A stretch of 64,000 nt of DNA from Chrysoperla carnea (GCF_905475395.1 NC_058337.1:88034368-88098367); one strand, 5' to 3'; shown: positions 24,760 through 38,506, counted from the first letter of the stretch. Notes: generated by a model from the letters alone, not told the origin. Made by a program: numbers and translations.

Positions 24760-25075
24760 ACTATGATATGTGGGTCGACGAAGTTAAACTTTGGCAAAAA
24801 CGCATTGTCGGACAGAACATCAAAAATTCACTCGAAGCATTCTCGGTATTTGCGTTGAAGATGCGTTTCCAAATGTCTAGCAAATGCTTCGCATTCTGGG
24901 AGTTTTATCTGTGACAACAGCGATGAATGAACGCCCTTTTTCAACTTTGCTTCCTCTCAAAACATACCTTAGATCTGCCTGAAAATGTCTGGAGATCGGC
25001 TAAACGGTTTAGCCTCCTCAATATACCTCGCGGTATAGAGGTCAATGCGCACAGAGTTTTGCAAGTTTTTTTCTT
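24760..25075 (+). pseudogene. decayed hAT transposase C-terminus in the last sky intron
   Basis: Reading between frames gives EDAFPNV, then a stop, QMLRILGVLSVTTAMNERPF and STLLPLKTYLRSA, and after further stops LLNIPRGIEVNAHRVLQVF. This is the hAT dimerisation region (family pattern LxxILxTLPVTTAxAERSFS, LKTYLRS, LALLNIHRDIEV). Several in-frame stops and frameshifts make it non-functional. The 5' part of the transposase was not recognised. It is a relic of an autonomous hAT, the superfamily that would have moved elements such as 10303-10811. Confidence 0.75.
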
Positions 25076-25273
25076 CCTAGAATTAACTAACTGAGGTTCT
25101 TGTTTTTATTGACTTTATGGCCTTACATGATGAACAAAAGTTTGAATCCCCCCTACTTGGATGATTACTGCGCATAGTTAGGTTTACTTGTTTCGAATTG
25201 TTCCATTCTTTTAATATTTAGTATCTATAGTTCGTTAAAAAAAATTTTTTAATATAATTTTTTTCTTTTCAAG

Positions 25274-25415
25274 TGAGGGCCAAGCAATATGGATGGATGA
25301 AAATATTCGCTTTGGTAAAACTGATCGTTGCACAACATTTAACAATCCACCGCTATGTCCTAGTGGTGATTTTGAAATTCGTGTTTTAGAGGTGTACGGA
25401 TTTGCTGGCGCTTAA
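25274..25415 (+). CDS. sky: sky terminal exon: TLDc C-terminus
   Basis: A TTTTCAAG acceptor gives phase 2 entry, completing the glycine split from exon 23890-24113 to form GGGEGQAIWMDENIRFG. The exon continues through TFNNPPLCPSGDFEI and VLEVYGFAGA to a TAA stop at 25413-25415. It matches the human TBC1D24 end (TFNNQPLCSENFLI, VEAWGF). The C-terminus is complete, with no frameshift in any of the recognised exons, so the gene appears intact. Confidence 0.96.
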
Positions 25416-25930
25416 ACTTCAGTTTATTATTTAAAATATATTATTTTATTTAAAAATATTTTCAAATTGATTTACAAAAGAAAATACTATTATGTGTTTT
25501 AAAAAAATCAACTAAAAAAAAAAAACAAAAAAATGATATTGTCACATCTAACAAGAGATAAAGGCTGTTCTTATTTCGTCATTAAAAGTAAAAAAATTTT
25601 GTTTATAATTATTATTATTATTATTATTAGATTTTTAGTATTTGTTAAAATTATTTGTGTAATTTATTATAATTAATTAAAGAAACAAAGAAAAGAATGA
25701 AAAAGTGAAACGATATTATTGTTTTTTGTTATATGTTTTAAAAAAAATTAAAAAAGTATGTTAAATTAAGAATTATTATTGAATTCAATAAAAATTATTA
25801 GAATTATGTGATTAGCAATTTTGTTTAGTTTTTAAAGTAACCTTTTTTATGTTTTGCCTGGATGTAATTTGGTTCAATTTTTAGAACTGATTATAACATC
25901 TGTGTTTTAAAATAAATTTAATAGGGAGTT
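25416..25930 (+). other. sky 3' UTR with two candidate poly(A) signals
   Basis: The stretch after the sky stop is AT-rich and not coding. Canonical AATAAA hexamers occur at 25787-25792 and 25911-25916 and could each direct 3' processing. An ATT microsatellite lies at about 25608-25629. The true end is not decided by sequence alone. Confidence 0.45.
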
Positions 25931-28348
25931 ATCATTTAAATTGATTCATCGTAATTACTGCCCATGTAAATTTTACATACTTACATAAAAAATATAAAAA
26001 TTTAAACAACTTTTTATTAAATCATATCGAAGGATTCAAGAAATGATAGTTAAAAACTTGTGTTATTTGGTATTCTTCACTCCTGATTAATATTTTGTAT
26101 AACGTTAGATAAAAGAGGATAACTAAAAAGTTTATTTTCAAGACGGACCAATTTTAGCAGATAACGTGGGACCAATTTGGAGTGTATAATTCTCAAATGT
26201 ACCCCACTTAGAAACTCGTAATACAGATACGCATGCTAGCCTTTAGTACTACTTATTTTCGTGTATAGATAGATATGAAAATCAATTCTTTTCGGATCGG
26301 GAAGGAGGAAATACATTAACTTAAATACAGTGCTCTATGTCGGCTCAGTGCGTTCTTCGGAAGATCTTCACTAAGATTCACAAAAATGATTCAATGTCCA
26401 TTCTCTTGCTTTAAAAAAATAAAATTATATTGAATTCAAAATTTTATTTCACAAACAAACTCATTTTCATTGCATTTTCAGATAAATTAATGGTGAAACT
26501 ACCAGTTATCGCGTTTTATTCTCCTACATTTTAACTTGAATGGCTTGTCAAAATATTAATGATGTACTAGTCTGTTTGGTAATGTTGCCCAGCCAATTTT
26601 ATCGGCTGATTATATGAAAGTAGTGACATTATTAATAGCATTATATAATTGAAGTTTTAAAGTGTTTTGCAGGACACACAATGTACGATCTCGAAATCTG
26701 TGAAATGAAGTCACATGCGTTAGGAAAGTGCAAAGATTCGTTTTGATTTTTTAGCAGTTAGGTACCTTTAAAATTTTTTTTCTCTTAGCTCAAATTCTGA
26801 ACTTTTTAGGTTGCCCCTCTCTGGTTTATTGATTGGCAACGCCTCTGCAAATTATCATTATTAAAAGACGAATAAAGGACAAAATAAATTAGGCGAAGCT
26901 TGTAAATTAGAATAGGAATTTATTTTTTTTTTAGTTATTGATTCAAGATAATAGTTAAGGTTTTTTCATTAAGAGTGCCCGATCCGTGAACTGAAATTGA
27001 ACAAATTGTGTTTGAGGTATCATTAAAAAATTATTTCACGCTATTTTGTGTTTTATGTTATAATACCACTGAAATAGTATGTGCAGATTCGTGTATTGTA
27101 AAATTATCTCTTATTGGCGTTTTGAGTGGACAAATTCATCGTAAATAGACAATAGGCTATAAGGTCATCGGACCATGAACACCAACAATACCGCTGGTGA
27201 TATTAAATCCGATTTATGTGATTGAGTCAACGAAGAATTATATTTTTCACATAAGCGCTTCCAAACTATTACAATTAGGCTGGTAACAAAAATTTAAGAA
27301 TATCGCGTACACAATTTATTAAAGTTTAAGATTTGGACACTCTTAATAGAAAACCATATAATGTTATTTTAATTCCATAAATTATTTTTCAATTAAGCGA
27401 TTTTAATAAACATTCGAAATTCCATTATTATGATAACTCCCTATTTGTAAAGATTGTATGAATGATTATTCAAAAATTTTATTAATTAAAATTTTTGTGG
27501 AGTAAAAATGCTTTCGATCAAAATGCCGCAATTATAATTTTTTAACAAACGATTTATTTCAAATAAAGCCGTTAGAAAACAATTAAATGCCAAAAAATCG
27601 AAATTTATTAGTATATGAAAAAATGTGGCGCTTGTTCATAAATCATTGTACATGTATAAAATTTTAAAAGATTCATCTTTAATTCTCCATGATGAGAATT
27701 TTAGTTGATGTCATTAATTTATGCTGTTGATAGCTTTTCAAAATTTTTTCATCATTAATCAAATCATGATGATTTCAAGCGATACTTCTACCACTTTAAT
27801 TGAATTATCCGTTATTGAAGAAAAACAAGGATTCTGTTTATAATCGTTTAAAGTCGCAAACATTACAAATTTTTACACGCAATTCAATTGTGTGAAAATA
27901 TTAAAACTATACAATACCAATAATATTGAAGTTATGCGTAAACCTAGGTGTCAGCTGTTTCATTTAATTTCGGTTTTTACATATTTAAATTTTTTTATTA
28001 ACAATAAAAAGAATAAAGAAATTGTGTGTAAAAATTATTTACTCTCAAACAGTATTTATAATTTGAAATTAGTATTTCAAAAAAAAAAAACTCGAACGAT
28101 TTATAAAAGTTATACTCAAAATTTTTTTTTCTCTATTATCTTCCAATTGAGTGAGTTAAAAGAATTATGACTTTATGAATATTTAAAATAGCTTTTTGAA
28201 AATCCATTTAAAAAAATTCCAACTGAACATCTTATCGAGTAGTTTCCAAAAAATACATTATCAAAATCTTCATAATAGTAACAAACTACGAAAATAAATA
28301 TATATATATATTTTTAAAGATTATGAACAAATTCTTTTAAACTTTCAG

Positions 28349-28948
28349 CAAGTGACAGAAAGAAATAATCAATTTTTTACAGTCTGTCAATGATAGGAGA
28401 CATACAATCTGTTCTGTAAATCATTTCACATAGTACATCAACATATGTACAAATACATTAAGCAATGTGTATAAGAAGAATAATATTATATATTTGTTAT
28501 TAATAATATTGTTTGTTACTAATTTTTTCTTCAATGACGATACAGCTTGAAGCACCACAAAAAATGTATAAAGTAACATGCATTTAATCCATAGTTAAAA
28601 ATTAACGTTTATTGGTAATTCAAAGAGAACAACTTTTTACATACTGCCATTCATTTGAATAAAAGGAAAGACTGTTCAATACACTAAAAATTTATTGTCA
28701 GACGGTTTTCCCGTGTACAAAATAACATAACAATATCTTTTTTACTAACGAATATTGTTATGTTGAAGTTTATACAAGAGAAAACCGTCCGCCAATAAAT
28801 TTTTAGTGTATTGTCTTTTATTCAAATGAATGCATTAATGTATTATGTTATGCATGTTATTTTTTTACATTTTTCTGTTGCTCGTGCCTGCATATATCTT
28901 CCCCATTATTGACAGACTATAAAAAATTGATATTTTTTCTGTCGCTGG
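28349..28948. mobile_element. MITE family member 2, carrying a nested palindrome
   Basis: Ends carry CAAGTGACAGAAA and inverse CCAGCGACAGAAA, then shared ATCAATTTTTTA and CAGTCTGTCAAT words, the same termini as 17289-17706. Flanks CTTTCAG and CTAACAG resemble the CTATCAG at the first copy, so a diverged target duplication is likely. The element is about 180 bp longer than member 1 because of the palindrome at 28648-28832. Confidence 0.65.
28648..28832. repeat. near-perfect palindrome (fold-back insertion)
   Basis: Arms 28648-28736 and 28752-28832 share CATTCATTTGAATAAAAG, CAATACACTAAAAATTTATT and GACGGTTTTC in inverse, around a 15-bp centre. It interrupts the MITE at 28349-28948 and is much less diverged, so it was probably inserted later. 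Confidence 0.8.
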
Positions 28949-30877
28949 CTAACAGTCTATTTGGATAATTACCATAGAGTCGAATGCATACAACAACTTG
29001 GATCCAAAATTCTGGAAAATTATTTATCACAAAAAAAATTATTCCTTTTTCTCAACGAAAATGTATCAAGTCGGCCTAAAATATTTTTGGCTGTTTTTGA
29101 AAGACAGTATTGTTTAAGATGGGTACAGTTTTTTATGTTATATATTTGCTAAGCAAATAAAATATAGGTATATGGCTCAATAAATTTTTGGTCATCTAAT
29201 CTACTTTCGTATTTGACGATGCGACTCTGAAAATTTTCTTTAATTTATCGAGACTTTTCGCAAAACAAAATAATTAATGCTTGAGCTTTACAAGTATGAA
29301 AAAATATCTATACGGAGCTACCTTTGACTTAGTTATAAACCAAATATTTAATCAACAATCAGCAGCTTTGAAAAAAAAAGTCTCTCAAATCAATGTGGGA
29401 TGGCAAAGTCTAATTCTCAAAAAATTGTGTTAATTAATGAAAAATATCTTTTTCGAAATGAATAAAAGAAATAAAAACAACAATAATGAATAAAAGAAAT
29501 AAAAAACCATGAAAATACAAAAACAATAATAATATAAAAACCCCAATAGTTTGTATCTGAGTGATATAATTGTCCGTGAAAACATGAGTAAGAAAACTTG
29601 AAAAGCCGTGAAAACCAGTATTTGATAGTACCATACTTAGTTCAAACTTTATAAACACCAAAAATTTTGTTGTCGATGCCATATTGACAGTGTCAATATA
29701 AAATTTGTCATTTAAGAAGATATTCTATTTCTTTAAGCGAAAATTGATTATTATAGAATTCCGGCGTATTTCGGTGAAAAGGTTTAATGGATAATAAGTA
29801 AATAATATAACTTAATATAAAAAAAAAAATTAATTAAATAGGGGTTTGAATTATTGTCTCCTCCAAAATCATTTTTTGAAGTCGATTAAACTAAAATGTC
29901 ATCGTATCCATATTGATTTCAGAGAGAGCCTTTAAAATATAAGTGATATCAAAAATGTTGCATATCATTTGAATGTTTAATATTTGTTAATTCACTAAAT
30001 ACATTGTTGTATTGTACACACTGTACCTGTGTTTAGATATTGTATAGTTTAAGTTTGACGTGGATATAGAAATTATAAATGTTTACTGTGTAAATATCAA
30101 ATTTAAATAGTGAAATTTGTTATTATGTTATCGGTGGAATAATAAATGTTTATTAAATTATATTACAAAAAAGTTCTATGTTAATAGAAACAATTAATGC
30201 ATACATAAACGGTACGAGATTATTTATTCCTGTAAATATCGCCTTATCGAATCTATTCGAACGATCGAAATATATAGCAACTATAGTAGCATAAACCCTA
30301 AAACGTATTTAAATATCTTATTATATCTGTTATGTCTTTTTTGACACATTCAATGCGATGTAAAATTATTTTTTAATAAAGATTTATTCTTATTTTTATC
30401 ATTATTTCTAAAAAAAAAAAGTTTAATCGGAGCCGTCGTATGTTATCGAAAACGGGAATCCTTAACTTTACGAACCATCGAAAAGTGATTTGGATACGTA
30501 TTAAAAACACATTATTACAATTTTTTATTTATATCTTTCAGTTTCAACTAGTCGATTCACTTTTATAAATGGGACATTTCTCTACTAAAATAAAATCCAT
30601 GACATTAGTTTTCGTGGATTCATATGATAGTTTTCGTTTGAGGTGCTTTTAGATGTGTCAGTTTCTTATAAAAATAGGGGGGCGTCGTATAATATTGAAA
30701 CTTAGAAAACCAGAAGAACAAATTTTTTAATCGAATATCAATAAAATACTTGATATTGTTTTATTCACATTAATTCCTGCTGTTTTATAAAATTTTGAAC
30801 AACGAAGTCTTTTGATACAGTTTCTTCAGAAACAAAGGAAGGGGCGCCCTCTTTTCATCTTATGGAAATTTTAAGTA

Positions 30878-30948
30878 ACCCAAACTGTATCAAGGCAAAC
30901 TGTATCAAGGTAAATTAAACTGTATCAAGGCAAACAAAATGTATCAAG
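30878..30948 (+). repeat. irregular cluster of CTGTATCAAGGCAAA units
   Basis: Four copies of the 12-15-bp word (A)CTGTATCAAGGCAAA occur with spacers of 0 to 15 bp; a further inverse ACTGTATCAA lies near 30814. No function suggested. Confidence 0.6.
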
Positions 30949-31399
30949 GCATAATTTTGATACTACATATAGAATATAAAAGCGCTCTTAGGCGTACCAA
31001 AAGTTGAGGAGTCAGGACAGTGCTGGTTGTAAGATTTTTGAGCAGAATTATCATTACTAGATTCCGCAGGTAAACGTGACAATGATTATGTAAAATGAGA
31101 ATGTATAACAAGTGTCCCATAACGGGAATTAAGTTAGGTAATGTTTTATTAAAAAAATTATTTAGATCACTGCTGGGTAGACAAGTTGTTCTCTCAGTGA
31201 CTTTAACAAAAGATTTATGTTCCGAAGTGAGATGGATGATGTACTGTATCTATGTTACGAAGTGAGATGGATGATACTTCTTGAGAGTATCTGCTCCCAC
31301 CTGCAAAATTTAGGAAAGAGGTGTAGGTGGTATCTTTAACGAGAATCATCAAAATGCATGCCCTCTGTTAACAGTCAAATCTGATATGTGTACCAACTT

Positions 31400-31570
31400 T
31401 ACCAATTTATAAATGCCATAAACTACTAATATTGCCACTCTAAATTCATGCAATATTCACAAGAGCTCTGTAAATCGAGTGTACCTCCTTTAAGGATCGA
31501 GTATCCACAGTCCAGCTCTATACATTAATACTGGTATTAAAATAAGAAGAGTATTATGTGTATTATTGAA
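31400..31570 (-). mobile_element. possible LINE reverse-transcriptase relic
   Basis: The minus strand reads LLILIPVLMYRAGLWILDP in one frame, resembling the LYK-LIRPVL-YG---W region found after the reverse-transcriptase domain of jockey/R1-type LINEs. Surrounding frames are broken by stops. The match is short, so this is only suggestive. Confidence 0.28.
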
Positions 31571-32180
31571 AATTTTTTTCTCGCAATAATATGGAATCGT
31601 ATTAACTTTTCCATACTAGAGCGGCAAAAAATGATGATATTTTAAGTTTCGAAGTAGGTTGTATAATAATTTGTAGAATTGATATCATTAATCTGTTAAT
31701 TTATTTATTTGTACACGTAATGTTTTTATTTTATTTACCAAACAAAAAACTAACTTATTACAAGAACGTTGCACAATAAGCTTCACGCTTTAAATTAGAT
31801 TTTGAGCCGAATTTACAAATTTGTTGTGAAGTTTTGATTTTTATTAAATTTTATTTTAACACAGTTTTATTCACGAAATTCATAATCACTTGCATCATTT
31901 TCCATCACATGATCAACATACATTAGGCAGATTTCCCAAAATTTGTTTGTTTTAATTTTGAATAATTATATAGGATAATATTTAGATATTAATTTTGTTA
32001 TTTAATTATACCAGTTAATATAAATATACTAAGTAATATAATTTAATAATAAATTTTGGATGCAATAAATGTTTCCATTAAAGTAGGACTCGACAATTAC
32101 AATTTACAACAATATCCCAAAAATATTATTGTGAAAAATGGCTATAATATGCACTGAAATAATTCAATTTTTTAAATATA

Positions 32181-32602
32181 CAGTGCAACCTTAATATAAC
32201 GAACCTCAATATAACGAATTCCTCGATTTAACGAATTTTTCGCAATCCCCTTGAATTGTCCATAAGAGTCAATATAAAATATACCTCTACATTACGAATA
32301 TTTTTTGCGAACAGCCTCTATATAACGAATTTTCAACTACATAAAAAATTTAAATACCTCTATATAACGAAATTCGTCAATTCAAAACCTTTATATAACG
32401 TATAAAGTCCCACCAATATATGACAGTTAGTATACTCCATAGTATGTAATTCATGTCGCGAGAGGTTCCGACACTTTTTTCCTCTTTATAACGAATTTTA
32501 GACCAACTTAACCTCAATATAACAAACCTCAGTTTAACGAATTACTTGATATAACGAATATTTACTGGTTCCCTTCAGATTCGTTATATCGAGGTTGCAC
32601 TG
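32181..32602. mobile_element. pogo/Tigger-like MITE, 422 bp, TA target site
   Basis: It begins CAGTGCAACCTTAATATAAC and ends with the inverse of CAGTGCAACCTCGATATAAC, the classic pogo/Tigger terminus, flanked by TA on both sides (32179-32180, 32603-32604). The interior is built of many CTCTATATAACGAA-like words in both orientations, apparently expansions of the terminal motif. No transposase is present. Confidence 0.9.
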
Positions 32603-34028
32603 TATAAAACATTCCAAATCAAGTTGAAAAACACAAAAATTTTATGAAATCGTTATTATGTGTATTGAAAACTGTGTTATTTATTAATATTTATAAATAT
32701 ATATATTCCTTTAAAATAAGACCGGAAAAAATTTTTGTTCATAAATAAAAAAGTAAAGTACCTAACTCTAATTTTTTCTCATGTGAAGATTCTCGTGGTG
32801 CGTTATTTCATACTTTTCGAACTGATATTCATAAATTAACGGTTGTCATGAAATAATGATGTCGGATTGCATAATTGACTTCTGTAAAGGTAGGAAATTT
32901 TCCGCACATTTCATTCAATGCTCTTACAACTACTCCCAAAACTGGTAGAAAAAAGAATGCATCAATTGGGAAAACTTTCAGGGTGGAAAAGGTTAATAGA
33001 TTGAGCATAATTAAGCCAAATGGCAATTTTTAGATGAGTATTTATCAATGTAAACGTATACTAACGAGAACTTGGACTTTATAGAACCCGATGCAAAAAT
33101 ATTTCATAGAAGATATATAGCGCTCACTTAAATAGACTACCTTGAAATGTTACTGAAATTTTTTTTTTTTAATATATTTTTTCAGATTACGTACGAAGTA
33201 GATGGCTAAAAGCAGTTAATTTTTTTAAATCTATATATTTTATTATTGTTAAGACCGTGCTATAAGGTATTCGAATTCAAATTTCGAACACGGTCCAAGT
33301 TCGGGAATAAGTAAAGTAGGTTAAATTCTGATTCTTCAGTCACCTAATGAGGAACACGCCCCGATTAAATGGACTATACTTAAGCATCGAATTGAATGGC
33401 TATTTTATTAGGAACATGAAAGTAATAATTCATAAGCACATTAAAATTATTTAAAAAATTTCTTTGTTACATAAAAGACAAAATCATTATAGATGTTAAT
33501 GTTAAATCAAGATTGTTGAATATGTATTGTTATTTTATTGGCCTAAAATATATAGAGATTTGAAGGAGCTGTTTGTATTATAATCTCTGCTTGTGTTATT
33601 ACGAATAATGATTAGACAATGTAAATAATTTTTGCAATGGGAAGACATTTTCTATCTTTATCAGAAAAATTAACTAGGGATAAGAAATATAGATATAGAA
33701 AAATATTGGAAGTTTTTTAATATCTATTTGAGTAGGTAAATAACTTTGTTTTAATATCGAAATCTTTCAAAAAACGTCGTTTTATCTCGGAACCATTAAT
33801 CTCGGAAACGGCTAAAACGATTTTCATGGAATAAAATAGATTTGATTTTCATGAAATTTAGTATTCAGGAGGTTTCGAAGCTCCAGTTATCCAGGTACTT
33901 ATTATAATTGTATAAATGATAAAATCTTTTTGTGAAAAGAAAAAAATCTAATATAATGAAAAGATATAAGTTAAAAATATTTTGGTTCTGCATATGCATA
34001 TGCGACGAATAATTGTTTGAGTGATTAG

Positions 34029-34694
34029 TGTAACGTCAAATTAAGGTGAGAGTCGACATATTTTGCGGAATTTGTGGTGTTTATGCTAGTTGTGAATACA
34101 TACATTAATGCAATTTGTTACACTAGATATACCCCATATTTATGTCAAAACAAAACCATAAATTCTTAGAGCAAACACGGTGTAACAGCAGTTACCAATA
34201 GAATACCAATGCATGAAACTCACGTAGAACCTACCTATACCACTTGTGTACCAACTACCAACTACCATTGTATAGAAATTGAACTGTAATTACACCGTTT
34301 AGAGATTTAAGGAATTGATTAACATGTATACCATGTGCATACTTTATGTATACATGTATACATAATGCACATGTGTTTACATGTGCTGTGTATCACTTGC
34401 TATGTCCTCTGGCATTGAAGCACAGGGTAGAAAGCACAGTGTTTTAACATATTGTTAAGTTGGTTTTCCGTCCAGAAGTACCCCCGACTTAAGGCTATAA
34501 TTACACGATGTTAATATTATTTTATACTTTCTCCGCATAGTTTATAATTTAGCAGGCATTTAGATCTAAGCCGATCGACATTTTGTCCATAGACCTAGTA
34601 TTATTTAATAATAAATATAATAAAATACATATATGTGTTTTGCATTGTTTATTCTGTTCTTGAGCTGCTGGACCCGTCTCCATTTGACGTTACA
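34029..34694. mobile_element. putative element with perfect 13-bp terminal inverted repeats
   Basis: TGTAACGTCAAAT at 34029-34041 is matched exactly inverted at 34682-34694. The interior (666 bp total) is non-coding and holds smaller palindromes (ACGGTGTAA/TTACACCGT near 34179 and 34295; ACATGTATAC words at 34323-34372). No clear target-site duplication, so element status is tentative. Confidence 0.45.
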
Positions 34695-37600
34695 TAAATA
34701 TCGTCATGGCACTATACAGGCTTTTTAATAAAAACAATTATTTATATTTTAAATTAATTGTAAGTTTCAATCTAAAACCCATGTAGGTTCACGTCAAACC
34801 CTTTTGAAGGTATTGTAATAATCGTGTCACCTAGTCAAAAGAAATTAGATGTTGCTTATTGCAATTAAGAAATCTGTGTATTATCTTTCCTGTTTTGTTG
34901 CGTTACATACACAATAAAGTGATAATAAATAACTGTTTTGTAAAATTCTAAAAGACGAACAAATTGCATTTGAAATTTTATGTATTGACAAAGTTTGAAA
35001 TTTATTATTACTTGCGTATTTATTGCATTATTATGTCAATAAATACAAAAATCACACTATATACTTGCTTCTAGTTTTGTAATTCTTAGCCAGAGAAAAA
35101 TTTGTACATAATATCAATACACATGTAACTATGTACATAATAGAATTTGTATAATATTTAAAAAAAGAAAAACTCAAATTACGCACTTTATTATAAGCAT
35201 TAAAAAAAAAAACAGAAATAATTATAGAATTCAAGAGATCCTCTATTAATCAGAAGGCCCTTCGACATTCTGTGGGCTCTCTACAGAGAAAAATGGATTT
35301 TAATACTAAGACTCTATCTAGCGATATAAAAAAGAACTATAGTTTGCAACGCCCGTAGATACATAATATTTAACGGAAATGTTTGTTTGCAATCTTGTAA
35401 ACCATACGCACTTACCATATACATAAAAAAGAGTACAGCACATACATTATTAAAATGTATAATAAAGTAGGTATCTATCTATATTGCCTTTTCATTCAAT
35501 GAAAAATTTAGCTGATTTGTTTAAGTGTGGTTTACATTCTTTTTACTCGTATCGCTGATATCTTAGCGTTAAAGTCGAATAAATGAAATAATTATATATA
35601 TAGATACGAGCAACTTGACTAAAAAGCATACACTGTTTATGAAACTTTAGGGCAGATATTTCTGTATAATGGATCAAAATAGATAGATTTTCTAAATTTA
35701 TTGTTTGTTCATTTAGCTAGGCCTTGAAGACTCTCCCGTCAGTCAATTCAACATATGAATTACTATAGTCCGTACACTGGGAAACTAAGAAAACACAACT
35801 CTCTGTTAATAGCTGCTCAATAATTTTGGCTGCAGCGGGGAGTCTAAATTCAATTAATGCGAAACTAAATCTGTGAGTTGATTGTTATCTATAAGTAGTC
35901 TGGCAAAAAGAAGAGAAGAAAGTTTGACAAATTTCTGATGAAGTGACTCTTAGCCAAAATAGAACAGTAACACTTCAGAGTGAGTCTTAATATAACCAAC
36001 CAATAAAATACAAAATCGTTTTGACGATATTCCTTTAATGCATTTTAATGATGAATTACATCTGAACTTCTGTAAAGATCTCTATTTCTAGGATCGTAGA
36101 CTCAATTTGAGAACATGAAAAGTAGTCGAAAATTTCAAACTCTGTCAAAAAATTTAATATTTAGCGAAATTTATAGAAAATAAAAACCTGTTGTATGATG
36201 TATATATATAAATACATATAGAAAATTTAGTAAATTTTAAGGAGTAATTTCTCTCTGGAGTTTTTAAAAAAAATTCGAATAAAATTTCTGCCTTTTTGAA
36301 TAAATCTCCAATCGAGATAGCAATATTAATTTTGGATAAATTTTTTAAAGAGTATTAGCGTTTGTGTTTAATTAAATAATATTTATAAAAAAAAAAAAAC
36401 TTTAAAACTCATGAAAAACTACTGCCTTAAAATTTTATCAAAAATCTGTGTTCGAATTTTATTCATTAATATTCTATAAATTATTACATCGAAATATTTA
36501 TCTTATGAATTATTAATTATTACACTATAATTATATTATGATCAATATCACGAATTTAAGTTACAAAAACCTATAGATTTGACACCATAAATTGTTGTAA
36601 GCGTAAAACATACCACAGTTTTTCCCAAATTCAATAAAAAATGTGCCAAATAATTATTATCTTCATTACTTATTGAAATAGCCTCAAATTTTATTAAATT
36701 AAAGCTTTACTTTCAAAAATTTGGTTATAACATATTAATCGATGGAGGTAAAGGTAAGATTGCCACCTCAAAGTTCCGGGAACACGCGAGATTAACCAGA
36801 GAGTCGAGATATAGTTAAATAATTAATCTAATTGTATGTCCGAACATAATAGTGCACGATATTTTTTATGTTTTGTCTCTTTTTTTTTTCATTAAATTTA
36901 AATAATCGTTTAGCTTAACCTCGAAATGGATTATTTAAGCAACCACTAAATCTAAGTTCTTATTATTATTTGAGCTTGATAATGATATAAAAATGCCAAG
37001 ACAGACCAAGCACGAAGCTCTTCTGGAAGAACATGTGTAAAATAACTACGTAACTTGCTATCAAAATAAAGTATCTTAGCAAGAAAAGGAGTATCAATGA
37101 TCTCCCACGTTAAAGAACAAAAGTGGTCTCTACAGAAACCTTCTAAAGGGTCTAGTCCAATAAAAACTAATTAGGGTGAACATTCCAAAATACTTCTTCT
37201 AAACTTAATTAGCCTGAGATAATTTGACTTTTGGAAATACTTATTTTCAATAGGGGATAATCCTGATGTCGAATTGGCATATTACCCATAAAAATGTAAA
37301 ACTAGGCTTGATACCATGATAAAAGTGAAATTAAAATTGATTAAAAAATGAAGAAGTTATAAGCAATCAAAGATTGCATTCAAAAGTTGCCCATATCCTT
37401 TTAGCAAAACAAAGTTTAATATATAATCTCTATGGCGATAACCACGTATGACATCACTAATGGGTATCTTCCTCTTTGTTTAATTGACTAGTATATAAAG
37501 ATTTTTAAAAAGCAACTTCACTTTTCTATTCGTGAAGTGAGAATTCTTCATCTGAAGTGATAAAAAAATTAAATCCGATCCCCTATAGCCAAGAGAAGAA

Positions 37601-37997
37601 ACATCATTTTTAAATCCAATAAGGATTCTATTTTCTAAAAGGATCTAGTAACTCTAAGTGGAGTTCTCTAATGTAATATTTGTATTTCTACAAAAATTCT
37701 CAGCATCATGAGAAGTTATTGGCCACAGAAAGAAGAAAATATAAAAGGTTATTTTAAACAATTTTTATGGAATATTTATCTTGATCCCGGCGAGTCTCAA
37801 TTTGTGTCCTGTGTTTATTCTTCAAGTATAATTATAGTATGTTAATTTAACTTATGTATGAACAACATGTAGTTACTTCTAGTTAAAAAATAGAAAATGT
37901 ATATTATTAGACAAAAAATACAATGTTCATATTTATAACACTCTCGTTCTTTGCATTTTTAGTCAGTATCATATAATTTAAATGACATAATTTTATT

Positions 37998-38506
37998 TAG
38001 TGTTGCCAACTTGTAGGAGATTTCACCCTATTCGCCATGGGAACTGATTCAGCGATGTCTAGTGGTAGAAAATAGAAGCCGTCCATGACAAGTCAAATTT
38101 ATGCATGCTATGACTAAATTGTTTATTTATATTTTGATAATGAGTAAAATAAAATAAAATAAATTATTTAAACTATGTGATGTGATTTATTTCTTATTTC
38201 TGTTGAAATTTGACTTGTTATAGATAGCTTCTATTTTCTACTACCAGACAGCGCTAGAATCAGTTCCCATGGCGAATAGGAATATTTTTTTAATTTAGAG
38301 GATTTTTTGGAGATACATTTGTTTTTTTAGAATTTTTACTCAAATATTTTACGCACTTTTTAAACGATGCCGAAAGTAGCTGATATAACTGATAAAAGAA
38401 CATTATCAAAAGTGCACAAAAGTTTGGAAGTACGATGTTTAGGGGTTTTTTGAAAGGTTTTTACCTGATTCTTGGAGGGATGCAAATTTAACTGTTGGCA
38501 ACACTG
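37998..38506. mobile_element. inverted-repeat element with TAGTGTTGCC ends
   Basis: The left end TAGTGTTGCCAAC and the right end inverse CAGTGTTGCCAAC bound 509 bp; TTTTATT flanks both sides (37991-37997, 38507-38513). Just inside the left end, a palindrome with arms 38023-38105 and 38204-38282 shares CATGGGAACTGATTC and TAGAAAATAGAAGC words. The flanking repeat is AT-only and could be coincidental. Confidence 0.6.

Noticed and set aside
29434..29682. 82-codon minus-strand frame with a hydrophobic stretch resembling a membrane protein
   Set aside because: Hydrophobicity comes from AAT/AAA-rich DNA read backwards (Phe, Leu, Ile, Val); no family features.
37000..37480. Slightly GC-richer stretch considered as LINE coding sequence
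   Set aside because: No reverse-transcriptase or endonuclease motif in any frame.
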